Numbered from the stretch's first letter, positions 1-7,036 are shown. The stretch: 11,676 bases of DNA from Christiangramia sp. (GCA_024635735.1 JAGXII010000181.1:1-11676); one strand, 5' to 3'. Notes: generated by a model from the sequence alone, not told the origin. Translations and numbers: made by a program.

Positions 1-454
1 CCATAGTACCGATATTCTCAGTAAAAATTACGTGATGAGGGGACCCGGTATCAAGGAACAGGAAATCTTCATTTTCTGAAATTTCCTTTACGTTTTGCAT
101 ATTCAGGCTCACAATTCCATCTTTTATAGTGGCTTCATGAGGTCCGTCAACTGCGGTAAATCTTGCGGAGTCCTGAATTATTCCCAGAAATCTGGCAAAG
201 GCTACCAGGCAGCGACCTCCATTCCCGCACATACTGCTTTCATTACCATCGGCATTAAAATAAACCATTTTAAAATCATCATCCTTTTTGTCGGGGTTTT
301 CCAGACAAATTAACCCGTCAGCACCTATCCCAAATTTTCGATCACATAGGTGTTTTATCAATTTGGTATCATTTTTGGAGATTTCACGTTCCCGGTTATC
401 GATCATCACAAAATCATTTCCGGTACCCTGATATTTGTAAAAAGATATTTTCAT
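1..454 (-). CDS. dapF: Diaminopimelate epimerase, N-terminal 151 residues (3' end outside window)
   Basis: DapF interconverts LL- and meso-diaminopimelate in the cytoplasm, feeding lysine and peptidoglycan synthesis. The minus-strand reading begins MKISFYKYQGTGNDFVMIDN, the family's N-terminal signature with the GTGNDF substrate loop. FGIGADGL lies at about residues 41-48, and NADGNESSMCGNGGRC at about 67-82 contains the first catalytic cysteine (Cys76). TGSPHHV follows near 136-142. The second catalytic cysteine would lie in the missing C-terminal half; the family is usually about 260-280 residues, so a little over half is present. I chose the ATG at 454-452 because it gives the usual family start; an in-frame ATG at 460-458 would add Met-Thr. 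The gene is divergent from the htrA-family gene, sharing a 134-bp intergenic region. Identification is secure. Confidence 0.96.
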   Translation of the reverse strand, partial: MKISFYKYQGTGNDFVMIDNREREISKNDTKLIKHLCDRKFGIGADGLICLENPDKKDDDFKMVYFNADGNESSMCGNGGRCLVAFARFLGIIQDSARFTAVDGPHEATIKDGIVSLNMQNVKEISENEDFLFLDTGSPHHVIFTENIGTM

Positions 455-472
455 GGTCATTTTAAAGTGGCA

Positions 473-480
473 CAAATATA
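473..480 (-). promoter_or_regulatory. Candidate dapF promoter -7 element
   Basis: Read on the minus strand this is TATATTTG, an exact match to the Bacteroidetes -7 consensus TAnnTTTG. No convincing TTG (-33) is found 17-23 bp upstream. Transcription would start near 466-468, giving a leader of only a few to about 14 nt before the ATG, so the mRNA may be nearly leaderless. Confidence 0.5.
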
Positions 481-502
481 CAATAATGAATAAGAATTTC
501 AG

Positions 503-523
503 GGCTGTTAAAGGCTCGTTAAA
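503..523 (+). repeat. Tandem imperfect direct repeat, GGCTGTTAAA then GGCTCGTTAAA
   Basis: Two copies of GGCT(C)GTTAAA lie head to tail at 503-512 and 513-523. Their GTTAAA cores are exactly 11 bp apart, about one helical turn. They sit between the divergent dapF and htrA-family genes, about 65-85 bp before the htrA start. The period suits paired binding of a regulator to one face of the DNA; the regulator is unknown, so this is inference. Confidence 0.4.
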
Positions 524-555
524 CTAAGGAGTCTGTATAATAATAAAATGAACTA

Positions 556-563
556 TAAGTTTA
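556..563 (+). promoter_or_regulatory. Weak candidate htrA-family promoter -7 element
   Basis: TAAGTTTA matches all but the last base of TAnnTTTG and would place the start about 19 nt before the ATG. No TTG is seen at the right distance. A TATAAT string at 536-541 is an alternative, but Bacteroidetes primary sigma factors do not normally use that form. Confidence 0.25.
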
Positions 564-588
564 ATAATCAAACAAATTACATCCGAAA

Positions 589-1989
589 ATGAAAAAAATT
601 GCAACATTATTACTTGTTTCTATCCTGGGTGGGGTTCTTACATTAGGAAGTTATAAACTTTTTTTTGATGAAGAAACCAACCAATTCTTACCCCAGGATT
701 CTCAAACTCAAAACGCTTATTTTCCTGTAAACAATTCAGAAAATGTTTATGGAACGAACGCCGACTTTACCGAAGCGGCAGAAAAAACTGTACATGCAGT
801 AGTGCATGTGAAGAACGTGGCCGTTTTCAAGCAACCCCGAAATATGTGGGAATATTACCAGTTTGGTAATAGTGGTGGCCGTGCCCTTCAGGGGTCAGGC
901 TCTGGAGTAATTATAACACCAGATGGATATATTGTAACAAACAATCATGTTATTGAAGGAGCGAGCGAACTTGAAGTTACACTTAACAACAATGAAACCT
1001 ATAAGGCAGAAGTAATAGGTAGTGATCCTATTACCGATATCGCCTTGATAAAGGTCGATGCCAATGAAGAACTGGATTATATCCCCTTCGGAAATTCTGA
1101 TAATGTAAAACTTGGAGAATGGGTGCTGGCTGTTGGTAATCCATTCAATCTTAAATCTACCGTTACTGCCGGAATTATTAGTGCCACGGCAAGAGACCTG
1201 AATGCAAGGGATAATTCTCCACAGTCATTTATTCAAACCGATGCGGCGATAAACCCTGGAAACAGTGGTGGTGCACTTGTAAATATTAATGGCGAACTAA
1301 TTGGTATTAATACCGCTATCACCTCCCCTAGTGGAAGTTATATTGGATATGCATTTGCGGTACCATCAAATAACGCCCGAAAAATTGTGGAAGATATAAT
1401 GGAGTACGGCGACGTACAGCAGGGGATTCTTGGAATTAGAGGCGGAAGCATTACCCCGCAAGCTGTAAAAGAATTAGGTCTTACGGAGTCTCAGGGAGTA
1501 TACGTGGGAGGAATCTCTTCCGGTAGTGGAGCTGAAAAAGCCGGAATTAAGGAAAATGATATCATTAAGAAAATTGACAATATCGACATCAAAAAATTCT
1601 CTGATCTTACCGGATATATAAACTCCAAAAGACCCGGTGATGTGGTAAAGGTAAAAATTGTTCGCAACGGTAGTGAGAAATTAGTAGATGTCACATTATC
1701 TAAACTTGAATCCTACAGTATTTCAGCCATAGGTCTTGAAGTAGCGAATGCTACCTCTGAAGAACTTGAGGGGATGGATGCCGACCATGGAGTAAAAATA
1801 AGTCGCGCATTATCTGAAAATATGCCGGCGGATGAACTTGTAGGAGGTTATATTACAGAAATAAACAATAAACCCGTTTATAATGTAAGAGATGTGGAAG
1901 AAGTTATAAATGGAAGAAGCCCCTCCGATCCTATTGTTATCACCTTTATTGATACCAAGGGTGCTAAACAAAGGATGATCTGGAGATAA
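589..1989 (+). CDS. htrA: HtrA/DegP-family periplasmic serine protease, two PDZ domains
   Basis: Envelope quality-control protease and chaperone that degrades misfolded exported proteins. Residues about 1-20 form a basic-then-hydrophobic signal peptide or anchor. The trypsin-like domain spans about 55-265 with a complete triad: His120 in TNNHVIEG, Asp150 in TDIALIK and Ser226 in the hallmark NPGNSGGAL. A first PDZ domain (about 270-370) contains a GAEKAGIKENDII-type loop; a second, more divergent PDZ occupies about 385-466. The 466-residue length fits the two-PDZ DegP/DegQ class rather than single-PDZ DegS. It is a single-gene unit, divergent from dapF and closed by a terminator 20 bp after the stop. 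The direct repeat at 503-523 may regulate it, perhaps in envelope stress (inference). Family assignment is firm; DegP versus DegQ naming is arbitrary here. Confidence 0.95.
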   Translation: MKKIATLLLVSILGGVLTLGSYKLFFDEETNQFLPQDSQTQNAYFPVNNSENVYGTNADFTEAAEKTVHAVVHVKNVAVFKQPRNMWEYYQFGNSGGRALQGSGSGVIITPDGYIVTNNHVIEGASELEVTLNNNETYKAEVIGSDPITDIALIKVDANEELDYIPFGNSDNVKLGEWVLAVGNPFNLKSTVTAGIISATARDLNARDNSPQSFIQTDAAINPGNSGGALVNINGELIGINTAITSPSGSYIGYAFAVPSNNARKIVEDIMEYGDVQQGILGIRGGSITPQAVKELGLTESQGVYVGGISSGSGAEKAGIKENDIIKKIDNIDIKKFSDLTGYINSKRPGDVVKVKIVRNGSEKLVDVTLSKLESYSISAIGLEVANATSEELEGMDADHGVKISRALSENMPADELVGGYITEINNKPVYNVRDVEEVINGRSPSDPIVITFIDTKGAKQRMIWR

Positions 1990-2008
1990 TTTTAATTAGT
2001 TAAGGTAG

Positions 2009-2040
2009 AAAAGCTCTTCCCTCACGGGAAGAGCTTTTTT
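2009..2040 (+). terminator. Intrinsic terminator after the htrA-family gene
   Basis: A perfect 13-bp stem (arms 2009-2021 and 2026-2038, core GCTCTTCCC/GGGAAGAGC) with a TCAC tetraloop ends in a run of six T. It begins 20 nt after the stop codon. Confidence 0.93.
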
Positions 2041-2052
2041 ATGCACAAAAGG

Positions 2053-2084
2053 TTTTACGAAAACGTTTGAAATATATACTTTTG
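2053..2084 (+). promoter_or_regulatory. Candidate gap promoter
   Basis: TACTTTTG at 2077-2084 matches the -7 consensus TAnnTTTG exactly. TTTT at 2053-2056 is a weak -33 counterpart, 20 bp away. Transcription would start about 20-25 nt before the gap ATG. An 8-bp palindrome, AAACGTTT (2061-2068), lies in the spacer. Confidence 0.6.
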
Positions 2085-2112
2085 CCGGAAATTTATAACA
2101 ACATAACTAAAA

Positions 2113-3561
2113 ATGGACTTTAATAAAGTTTACGAAAAAGAACTTTCTTTTCAGGCAGATCGCCGTAAAGCCACCGTGGAATTCATTAATATCGTTAGTG
2201 ACCTCTGGTATGATAAATCTATTGAGCTTGTTTTATTCAGAAATCAGTTAATAAATAGAAATGTAAGCGATATACTTGATCTTCATGAATATGCAGGCGA
2301 ATTTGTCGGAAAGCCAATCTCCATATTTGATTCGGTAGAAATTGCCAAAGCAATTCAGGATCTGAACCTCCCGCCCTCAAAATTAGATATAGGTAAACTC
2401 ACCTACGAATATCACCTTGACGATCAAACCTACAGCAATGCATTAGCTTTTGTTTCTAACAAGCTAAATGACGCAAAAGAAACAGAACCTGTAAAACCTA
2501 AGGATGTTGTTCTCTATGGTTTTGGTAGAATTGGCCGGCTGGTTGCCAGAGAATTGATGACCAGAACCGGAAAAGGAAATCAGCTTAGGCTTAGAGCAAT
2601 TGTGACGCGAGGAAAAGTGGACCAAAGCGTACTCGAAAAAAGAGCCTCTTTATTAAAAAGTGATTCAGTTCACGGACCTTTCAGCGGAACTGTGAATGTA
2701 GACGATAAGAATTCGGCTTTGATAATAAACGGCACAACCGTTCATATGATATCGGCTAACCAGCCAGAAGATATTGATTATGCTCAATACGGAATCAATA
2801 ATGCATTAATTATTGACAATACCGGAGCTTTCCGCGATAAAGAAGCTTTAACGCGCCATCTTTCTTCGAAAGGAGCTACTAAAGTGCTCCTTACTGCTCC
2901 CGGAAAAGGAATTCCAAATATTGTACATGGAGTAAATCAGAAAGAATATAGTCCCGATGAGATTGATATTTTTTCAGCTGCTTCCTGTACTACGAATGCC
3001 ATTACACCGGTATTAAAAGCCGTTCAGGATTCTCTAGGGGTAGTTCATGGCCACCTGGAAACCATTCATGCATATACCAATGATCAAAACCTGGTAGATA
3101 ATATGCATGATAAATATAGAAGAGGTCGAGCTGCAGCGCTAAATATGGTAATTACCGAAACCGGAGCCGGAAAAGCTGTCTCAAAAGCCCTTCCAGTTTT
3201 TGAAGGAAAACTTACTTCTAATGCGATAAGAGTTCCGGTGCCTAATGGTTCCCTCGCCATTTTAAATCTGGAGGTTGAAAAAGAGACCAGTCTGAAGGAT
3301 GTGAATAACATACTTAAGAAATATGCACTTGAAGGTGAATTGGTAGAACAAATTCAACATTCCGTAGATAATGAACTTGTGTCCTCAGATATTATTGGTT
3401 CCTCAGCCCCTTCTATTTATGATAGTAATGCTACTATAGTATCAGAAGATGGAAAAAATGTGATCCTATATATATGGTATGACAATGAATATGGCTATAG
3501 TCACCAGGTAATTCGGCTTGCCAAATATATCGCCAAGGTTCGGCGTTATACATACTATTAG
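2113..3561 (+). CDS. gap: Glyceraldehyde-3-phosphate dehydrogenase, long form with N-terminal extension
   Basis: Catalyses reversible oxidation and phosphorylation of glyceraldehyde 3-phosphate in glycolysis/gluconeogenesis. The dehydrogenase core begins near residue 130: dinucleotide-binding GFGRIGR at 136-142, active site ASCTTN with Cys292, general-base His319 in TIHAYT, and the C-terminal WYDNEYGYS near 455-463. At 482 residues it is about 145 longer than ordinary GAPDH; the extra is mostly a helical, charged N-terminal region of about 130 residues with no motif I recognise. After the second strand of the Rossmann fold the sequence reads RAIVTRGK, with no acidic residue at the position that usually selects NAD, so NADP(H) use is plausible (inference). 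Long GAPDHs of this kind occur in Bacteroidetes and some proteobacteria. It is a single-gene unit with its own promoter and terminator. Confidence 0.93.
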   Translation: MDFNKVYEKELSFQADRRKATVEFINIVSDLWYDKSIELVLFRNQLINRNVSDILDLHEYAGEFVGKPISIFDSVEIAKAIQDLNLPPSKLDIGKLTYEYHLDDQTYSNALAFVSNKLNDAKETEPVKPKDVVLYGFGRIGRLVARELMTRTGKGNQLRLRAIVTRGKVDQSVLEKRASLLKSDSVHGPFSGTVNVDDKNSALIINGTTVHMISANQPEDIDYAQYGINNALIIDNTGAFRDKEALTRHLSSKGATKVLLTAPGKGIPNIVHGVNQKEYSPDEIDIFSAASCTTNAITPVLKAVQDSLGVVHGHLETIHAYTNDQNLVDNMHDKYRRGRAAALNMVITETGAGKAVSKALPVFEGKLTSNAIRVPVPNGSLAILNLEVEKETSLKDVNNILKKYALEGELVEQIQHSVDNELVSSDIIGSSAPSIYDSNATIVSEDGKNVILYIWYDNEYGYSHQVIRLAKYIAKVRRYTYY

Positions 3562-3583
3562 AAACAAAAGAACCAAAAACAAT

Positions 3584-3614
3584 AAACCCAATGCTAACGA
3601 CATTGGGTTTTTTT
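3584..3614 (+). terminator. Intrinsic terminator after gap
   Basis: A perfect 10-bp stem AAACCCAATG/CATTGGGTTT (3584-3593, 3601-3610) with a 7-nt loop CTAACGA, continuing into more T. It starts 22 nt after the gap stop. Confidence 0.9.
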
Positions 3615-3666
3615 ATAAATTAATAAAAACAGAATTTTTAATTTTAAATTCTACTGATACATTATT

Positions 3667-4755
3667 ATGTCCAGGAAAAGAAAGTTTTATATTAAAAAAA
3701 GATTTCATTTTCCCATTCTAATTGTGGTTCTTCTTCTTGCATTCAGTTTATATTTACCTTTTTGGATAAAAAAACATGTAAATCAGTTACTTTCAGATAT
3801 TCCCGGCTATTATGGAGAAGTTGAAGATGTAGATGTTTCCCTGATCAGGGGCGCTTATGTTTTAGAAGGATGATACCTCAATAAAAAAACGGCTAAAACT
3901 GAAATCCCTTTTCTCAATTTTCCTGAAAGTGATATTTCCCTGGAATGGAAATCTTTATTCAAGGGTCGAGTTGTTAGTGAAATTGAGATGTTAAGCCCTG
4001 AAGTAATTTATGTTTTTGAAGATCATGAGAAAAAAGATAGTTCAGATGCTGATGTTGATGACTGGACGAAAGCCTTAACAGATCTTGTTCCTATTGATAT
4101 TAACCATTTTGAAGCCTATGATGGTAAGATTGCTTTCATTCAATTGCAAACCAACCCAAATATAGATTTAAACATTAATAAGGTGCATCTCGTGGCACAT
4201 AATCTTAGTAATGTTGTAGATAAAGAAAAAAAGCTGCCTTCCCCTATCTGGGCAAGCGGTATTTCCATAGGCAACGGAATGGTTTCTTTAAAGGGAAATT
4301 TAAATTTGCTAAAGCGAATTCCCGATATGGATCTGGACTTCTCAATTAAGGACGCCCAGGCAACCTCGGTAAATGAATTTACCAGACATTACGCCGGGAT
4401 AGATTTTGAATCAGGAACCCTCGGGTTATACAGCGAAATTGCTATTAACGACGGATATTTAAAGGGATACGTAAAACCCTTATTGCAACATTCTAAACTT
4501 ATAGGCAAAGATGAAAGCTTTCTTTCCAAGCTCTGGGAAGGTTTTGTAGGCTTCTTTAAATTTATTCTAAAAAATCAGGGGACCGATACACTCCCTACCA
4601 AAATTCCGATAGAAGGAGATCTAAATGATGTGGATGCCGGAGTATGGCCAACCATATTCAATATTTTTGAAAATGCCTGGATACATGCATTTAAGGGTGA
4701 AGTAGATCACAAGATCGAATTTACAGATGCAAAGAGGAAAAAAGATAAAGATTAG
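3667..4755 (+). pseudogene. AsmA-like/DUF748-type membrane-anchored protein, interrupted by one in-frame TGA
   Basis: One reading frame runs from ATG 3667 to TAG 4755 (362 codons) with a single stop, TGA, at 3871-3873 (codon 69). Before it lie a basic N-terminus (MSRKRKFYIKKRF), one membrane helix at about residues 15-33, and the segment ending RGAYVLEG. After it the same frame continues with YLNKKTAKTEIPFLNFP and SLEWKSLFKGRVV, the usual order in DUF748/AsmA-like proteins that span the periplasm. The distal part keeps coding character for 294 codons, with no other stop or frameshift. TGA could come from TTA (Leu) or TGG (Trp) by one substitution, implying a recent mutation, a programmed event or a base-call error. 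An internal ATG at 3988 could restart translation, but without the membrane anchor. Molecular function is unknown; envelope lipid transport is a possibility from the wider AsmA group. Confidence 0.8.
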
Positions 4756-4811
4756 GATAGGACAATATTGAGTAAATCCCATTCTGAATAATTTTAAATA
4801 AGAAAGCAAAG

Positions 4812-4841
4812 AAAAACCTGTTGTTGTCGGCAGGTTTTTTT
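4812..4841 (+). terminator. Intrinsic terminator after the DUF748-type gene
   Basis: Arms at 4812-4823 and 4828-4839 form a stem around CCTG/CAGG, extended by A:T pairs outside and two G:T pairs inside, with a TTGT loop and a T run. It lies 56 nt after the gene's stop. Confidence 0.8.
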
Positions 4842-4848
4842 ATTTTTG
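4821..4848 (+). promoter_or_regulatory. Possible promoter overlapping the terminator
   Basis: TTG at 4821-4823 and TATTTTTG at 4841-4848 fit TTG-N17-TAnnTTTG, but both overlap the preceding terminator. If used, it would give a leader of roughly 110-140 nt for the coiled-coil gene. The match could be incidental to the T-rich tail. Confidence 0.3.
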
Positions 4849-4993
4849 TTACACTTTAAAAGTATTAAAAAACTGATTTATAACTATTTAAATTTTTACA
4901 AAAAGCGAATACCCTACCGAAAATCTGAAATATACTAACTATATCATTCGCTCGTTGTTGTGTATGAAACCAAACAAAATCAATTCCCAGAAA

Positions 4994-5587
4994 ATGAGTA
5001 ACAAAATTTACATTCTAGCTGTATTTGTTATTGCCAGTGTATTTCAGATGAATGCCCAAACAGACAGCCTTAAAGCCGAAACTCCCGTGCAGGACGAATT
5101 CACTGCACTTATCAAGGAGTCTAATAACTACCAGGGATATAAAGTGGTAGATTATGATAAACTTATCGAGCTTCGAAACACTACAAGAAATTACATCACC
5201 GAATTAAAGGAGGAGATCATCGTTCAAAAAAACACGGTAGATCAGCAAAATGAGGAAATAGAAAAACTTAAAACTGAACTCAGTTCCACACAGGAAGACC
5301 TAAAGAGAGTTAGTGAAGAAAAAGACGCTCTTATGTTTCTGGGAATGCCTTTCAGCAAAGCAGGATATAAAGGTATGATGTGGGGCATTGTAGCCGTTTT
5401 AATTGTTATTCTGGTAGTGCTGTTCTTTAAGTTTAAAAGTTCACTTTCTTCTACCAGGGAAGCCAGGCAAAAATTAAAAGAAACCGAAAAGGAATTCGAA
5501 TCTTACAGAACAAAAGCCTTGGAAAAAGAACAGCGACTGGGCAGAATGCTTCAGGATGAACGCAATAAGACCAGCGGAGCTTCTTAA
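4994..5587 (+). CDS. Exported/membrane coiled-coil protein upstream of trmD, function unknown
   Basis: I do not recognise a function. From ATG 4994 (197 residues) it starts MSNKIYILAVFVIASVF with a likely signal peptide cleaved after QMNAQ (about residue 22). Charged helix with strong coiled-coil character spans about 56-112, a membrane helix about 126-146 (WGIVAVLIVILVVLFF), and a second basic/acidic coiled coil about 150-190. ATG 4964 or TTG 4955 would extend it by 10 or 13 residues; 4994 gives the most normal signal peptide. The stop lies 33 bp before trmD with no terminator between, so the two are probably co-transcribed. The neighbour can cause such genes to be labelled a tRNA methyltransferase, but nothing in this sequence supports that: it has no SPOUT motif. 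A structural envelope or scaffold role is a guess. Confidence 0.85.
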   Translation: MSNKIYILAVFVIASVFQMNAQTDSLKAETPVQDEFTALIKESNNYQGYKVVDYDKLIELRNTTRNYITELKEEIIVQKNTVDQQNEEIEKLKTELSSTQEDLKRVSEEKDALMFLGMPFSKAGYKGMMWGIVAVLIVILVVLFFKFKSSLSSTREARQKLKETEKEFESYRTKALEKEQRLGRMLQDERNKTSGAS

Positions 5588-5620
5588 ATTCAGAAATCAA
5601 CAAGATTTAATTTATTTTAA

Positions 5621-6301
5621 ATGCGTATCGATATAATTACGGTAGTTCCGGATATCTTAAAAAGTCCATTTGAAGCTTCCATTTTGCAAAGAGCAATTAA
5701 AAAGGGACTTGTTGAGATTCACCTTCATAATTTACGTGATTATACCACTGATAATTATAAGCAGGTAGACGACTATCAATTTGGAGGTGGTGCCGGAATG
5801 GTAATGATGATCGAGCCAATTGATAAATGCATCACTAAACTTAAAAGTGAAAGAGAATACCAGGAGGTAATTTATATGACGCCAGATGGTGAGCGCCTGC
5901 ATCAAAAAATGGCTAACCGGCTCTCTCTGCATGAAAATTTAATTATTCTTTGCGGTCATTATAAAGGAGTAGATCAAAGAGTAAGGGATCAATTTATTAC
6001 AAAAGAAATATCCATTGGGGATTATGTACTCTCGGGAGGTGAACTTGGCGCTGCCGTTTTATGTGATTCCATTATACGCCTTATCCCGGGCGTACTGGGC
6101 AATGAGACTTCTGCATTAACAGATTCCTTTCAGGACAATTTACTCGCTCCTCCTGTATTTACGAGGCCCGCTGAATACAAAGGCTGGGAAGTTCCGGAGA
6201 TACTTACCTCAGGGAATTTTCCAAAAATTGAAGCCTGGAGGGAAAAACAAGCTCTGGAGCGAACAAAAAGGTTAAGACCTGATCTTCTGGAAGATGAATA
6301 A
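5621..6301 (+). CDS. trmD: tRNA (guanine-N1-)-methyltransferase TrmD
   Basis: Methylates N1 of G37 next to the anticodon, using S-adenosylmethionine, to prevent +1 frameshifting. The 226 residues match the usual bacterial length. Landmarks of the trefoil-knot (SPOUT) fold are intact: FGGGAGMVM at about 54-62, GHYKGVDQRV at about 112-121, and the knot segment ISIGDYVLSGGELGA at about 130-144. IIRLIPGVLGN follows at about 151-161, and LTDSF holds the likely catalytic Asp168, with Arg153 as its partner. The C-terminal domain ends with the KRLRPDLL motif. It is probably co-transcribed with the preceding coiled-coil gene. rplS follows, as in many bacteria, but here it has its own promoter. rpsP and rimM, which often precede trmD elsewhere, are absent. 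Confidence 0.97.
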   Translation: MRIDIITVVPDILKSPFEASILQRAIKKGLVEIHLHNLRDYTTDNYKQVDDYQFGGGAGMVMMIEPIDKCITKLKSEREYQEVIYMTPDGERLHQKMANRLSLHENLIILCGHYKGVDQRVRDQFITKEISIGDYVLSGGELGAAVLCDSIIRLIPGVLGNETSALTDSFQDNLLAPPVFTRPAEYKGWEVPEILTSGNFPKIEAWREKQALERTKRLRPDLLEDE

Positions 6302-6318
6302 TTTTTTAAAAAACAGGC

Positions 6319-6348
6319 TTGTACAATAAAATTAATTACTTAATTTTG
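6319..6348 (+). promoter_or_regulatory. rplS promoter
   Basis: TTG at 6319-6321 and TAATTTTG at 6341-6348 are separated by 19 bp, a full match to the Bacteroidetes promoter TTG-N17-23-TAnnTTTG. The start would be near 6355, leaving a leader of about 64 nt before rplS. Confidence 0.75.
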
Positions 6349-6358
6349 CACTCATTCT

Positions 6359-6394
6359 AAAATAACCTCTGGCGATCACCGTGAATGTTGTTTT
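6359..6394 (+). ncRNA. Predicted hairpin in the rplS leader, candidate L19 autoregulatory element
   Basis: Arms AAAATAAC (6359-6366) and GTTGTTTT (6387-6394) pair over 8 bp with one G:U. Inside, TCTGG (6368-6372) pairs with CCG-GA (6379-6384, one bulged U) around the hexaloop CGATCA. The hairpin fills the leader between the promoter and the start codon, the position where ribosomal proteins often bind their own mRNA. I recall that an L19 leader has been proposed in Flavobacteria, but cannot check that this is the same motif. Confidence 0.45.
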
Positions 6395-6418
6395 GGAAAT
6401 TACTTTAAACTATTAAAT

Positions 6419-6769
6419 ATGGAATCGTTAGTAAAATACGTTCAGGACGAATTCGTAAACAAAAAAGATCTACCTGAATTTTCAGCAGGAGATACTATCA
6501 CTGTTTATTACGAAATTAAAGAGGGTCAGAAAACGAGAACTCAGTTCTTTAGAGGAACCGTTATTCAAAAAAGAGGAACAGGTGCTTCCCAGACTTTCAC
6601 TATTAGAAAAATGAGTGGAACTGTTGGAGTGGAAAGAATTTTCCCTGTAAATCTTCCAGCTATTCAAAAAATAGAAGTTAATAAACGTGGTAAAGTAAGA
6701 AGAGCAAGAATTTTCTACTTCAGAGAACTTACTGGTAAAAAAGCCCGTATTAAAGAAGCAAAAAGATAA
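6419..6769 (+). CDS. rplS: 50S ribosomal protein L19
   Basis: Large-subunit protein near the 30S interface. The 116 residues show the family pattern: an N-terminal helix (ESLVKYVQDEF), then FSAGDTITVYYEIKEG and FFRGTVIQKRG of the SH3-like barrel. GVERIFPVNLPAIQKIEV and the basic tail KVRRARIFYFREL follow. It sits directly downstream of trmD, its conserved partner, but has its own promoter and leader and is followed by a strong terminator, so it can be expressed independently. The start codon is the only one giving the family N-terminus. Confidence 0.98.
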   Translation: MESLVKYVQDEFVNKKDLPEFSAGDTITVYYEIKEGQKTRTQFFRGTVIQKRGTGASQTFTIRKMSGTVGVERIFPVNLPAIQKIEVNKRGKVRRARIFYFRELTGKKARIKEAKR

Positions 6770-6791
6770 TTGGATTCCCAATATTAATCAG

Positions 6792-6819
6792 AAAAAGCCC
6801 CTTCAGAGGGGCTTTTTTT
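6792..6819 (+). terminator. Intrinsic terminator after rplS
   Basis: Stem AAAAAGCCCCT/AGGGGCTTTTT (6792-6802 and 6807-6817), loop TCAG, followed by T to 6819. It begins 22 nt after the stop codon. Confidence 0.92.
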
Positions 6820-6877
6820 ATGAACAAAAGTGAACAAACTCTGTTTACAAGGTATTGAAAACTATAAAGTTAATTTC

Positions 6878-6908
6878 TTGCTCCTAAACTCGATTTGTCT
6901 TATATTTA
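6878..6908 (+). promoter_or_regulatory. Candidate promoter upstream of the inverted repeat
   Basis: TTG (6878-6880), 20 bp, TATATTTA (6901-6908): correct spacing, with one mismatch to TAnnTTTG. Transcription would start near 6914, exactly where the inverted repeat begins. Confidence 0.35.
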
Positions 6909-6913
6909 TACTT

Positions 6914-6966
6914 AGGAATTGGGATAATTAAAATGACAAAAGAATTTTTATTTAATCCAATTTCCT
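6914..6966 (+). repeat. Imperfect inverted repeat, possible 5' hairpin of a leader RNA
   Basis: AGGAATTGGGAT (6914-6925) and ATCCAATTTCCT (6955-6966) pair at 10 of 12 positions around a 29-nt AT-rich loop. A perfect 6-bp hairpin begins 2 nt downstream. Confidence 0.4.
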
Positions 6967-7036
6967 GGTAAAGCAAAGTTCTTTACATATGGTTTTTATC
7001 TTCTATATAACACTTTTAAATTTTGCGTCGTCAAAA

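Noticed and set aside
95..313. Plus-strand open frame of 72 codons
   Set aside because: It is antisense to dapF, which has clear family motifs and a catalytic cysteine.
536..541. TATAAT string as an E. coli-type -10 box
   Set aside because: Bacteroidetes primary sigma factors use TAnnTTTG, and no TTGACA-like partner lies 16-18 bp upstream.
3871..3873. TGA as a selenocysteine codon
   Set aside because: No hairpin follows the TGA at SECIS distance, the protein is not a redox enzyme, and selenocysteine is not expected in this group.
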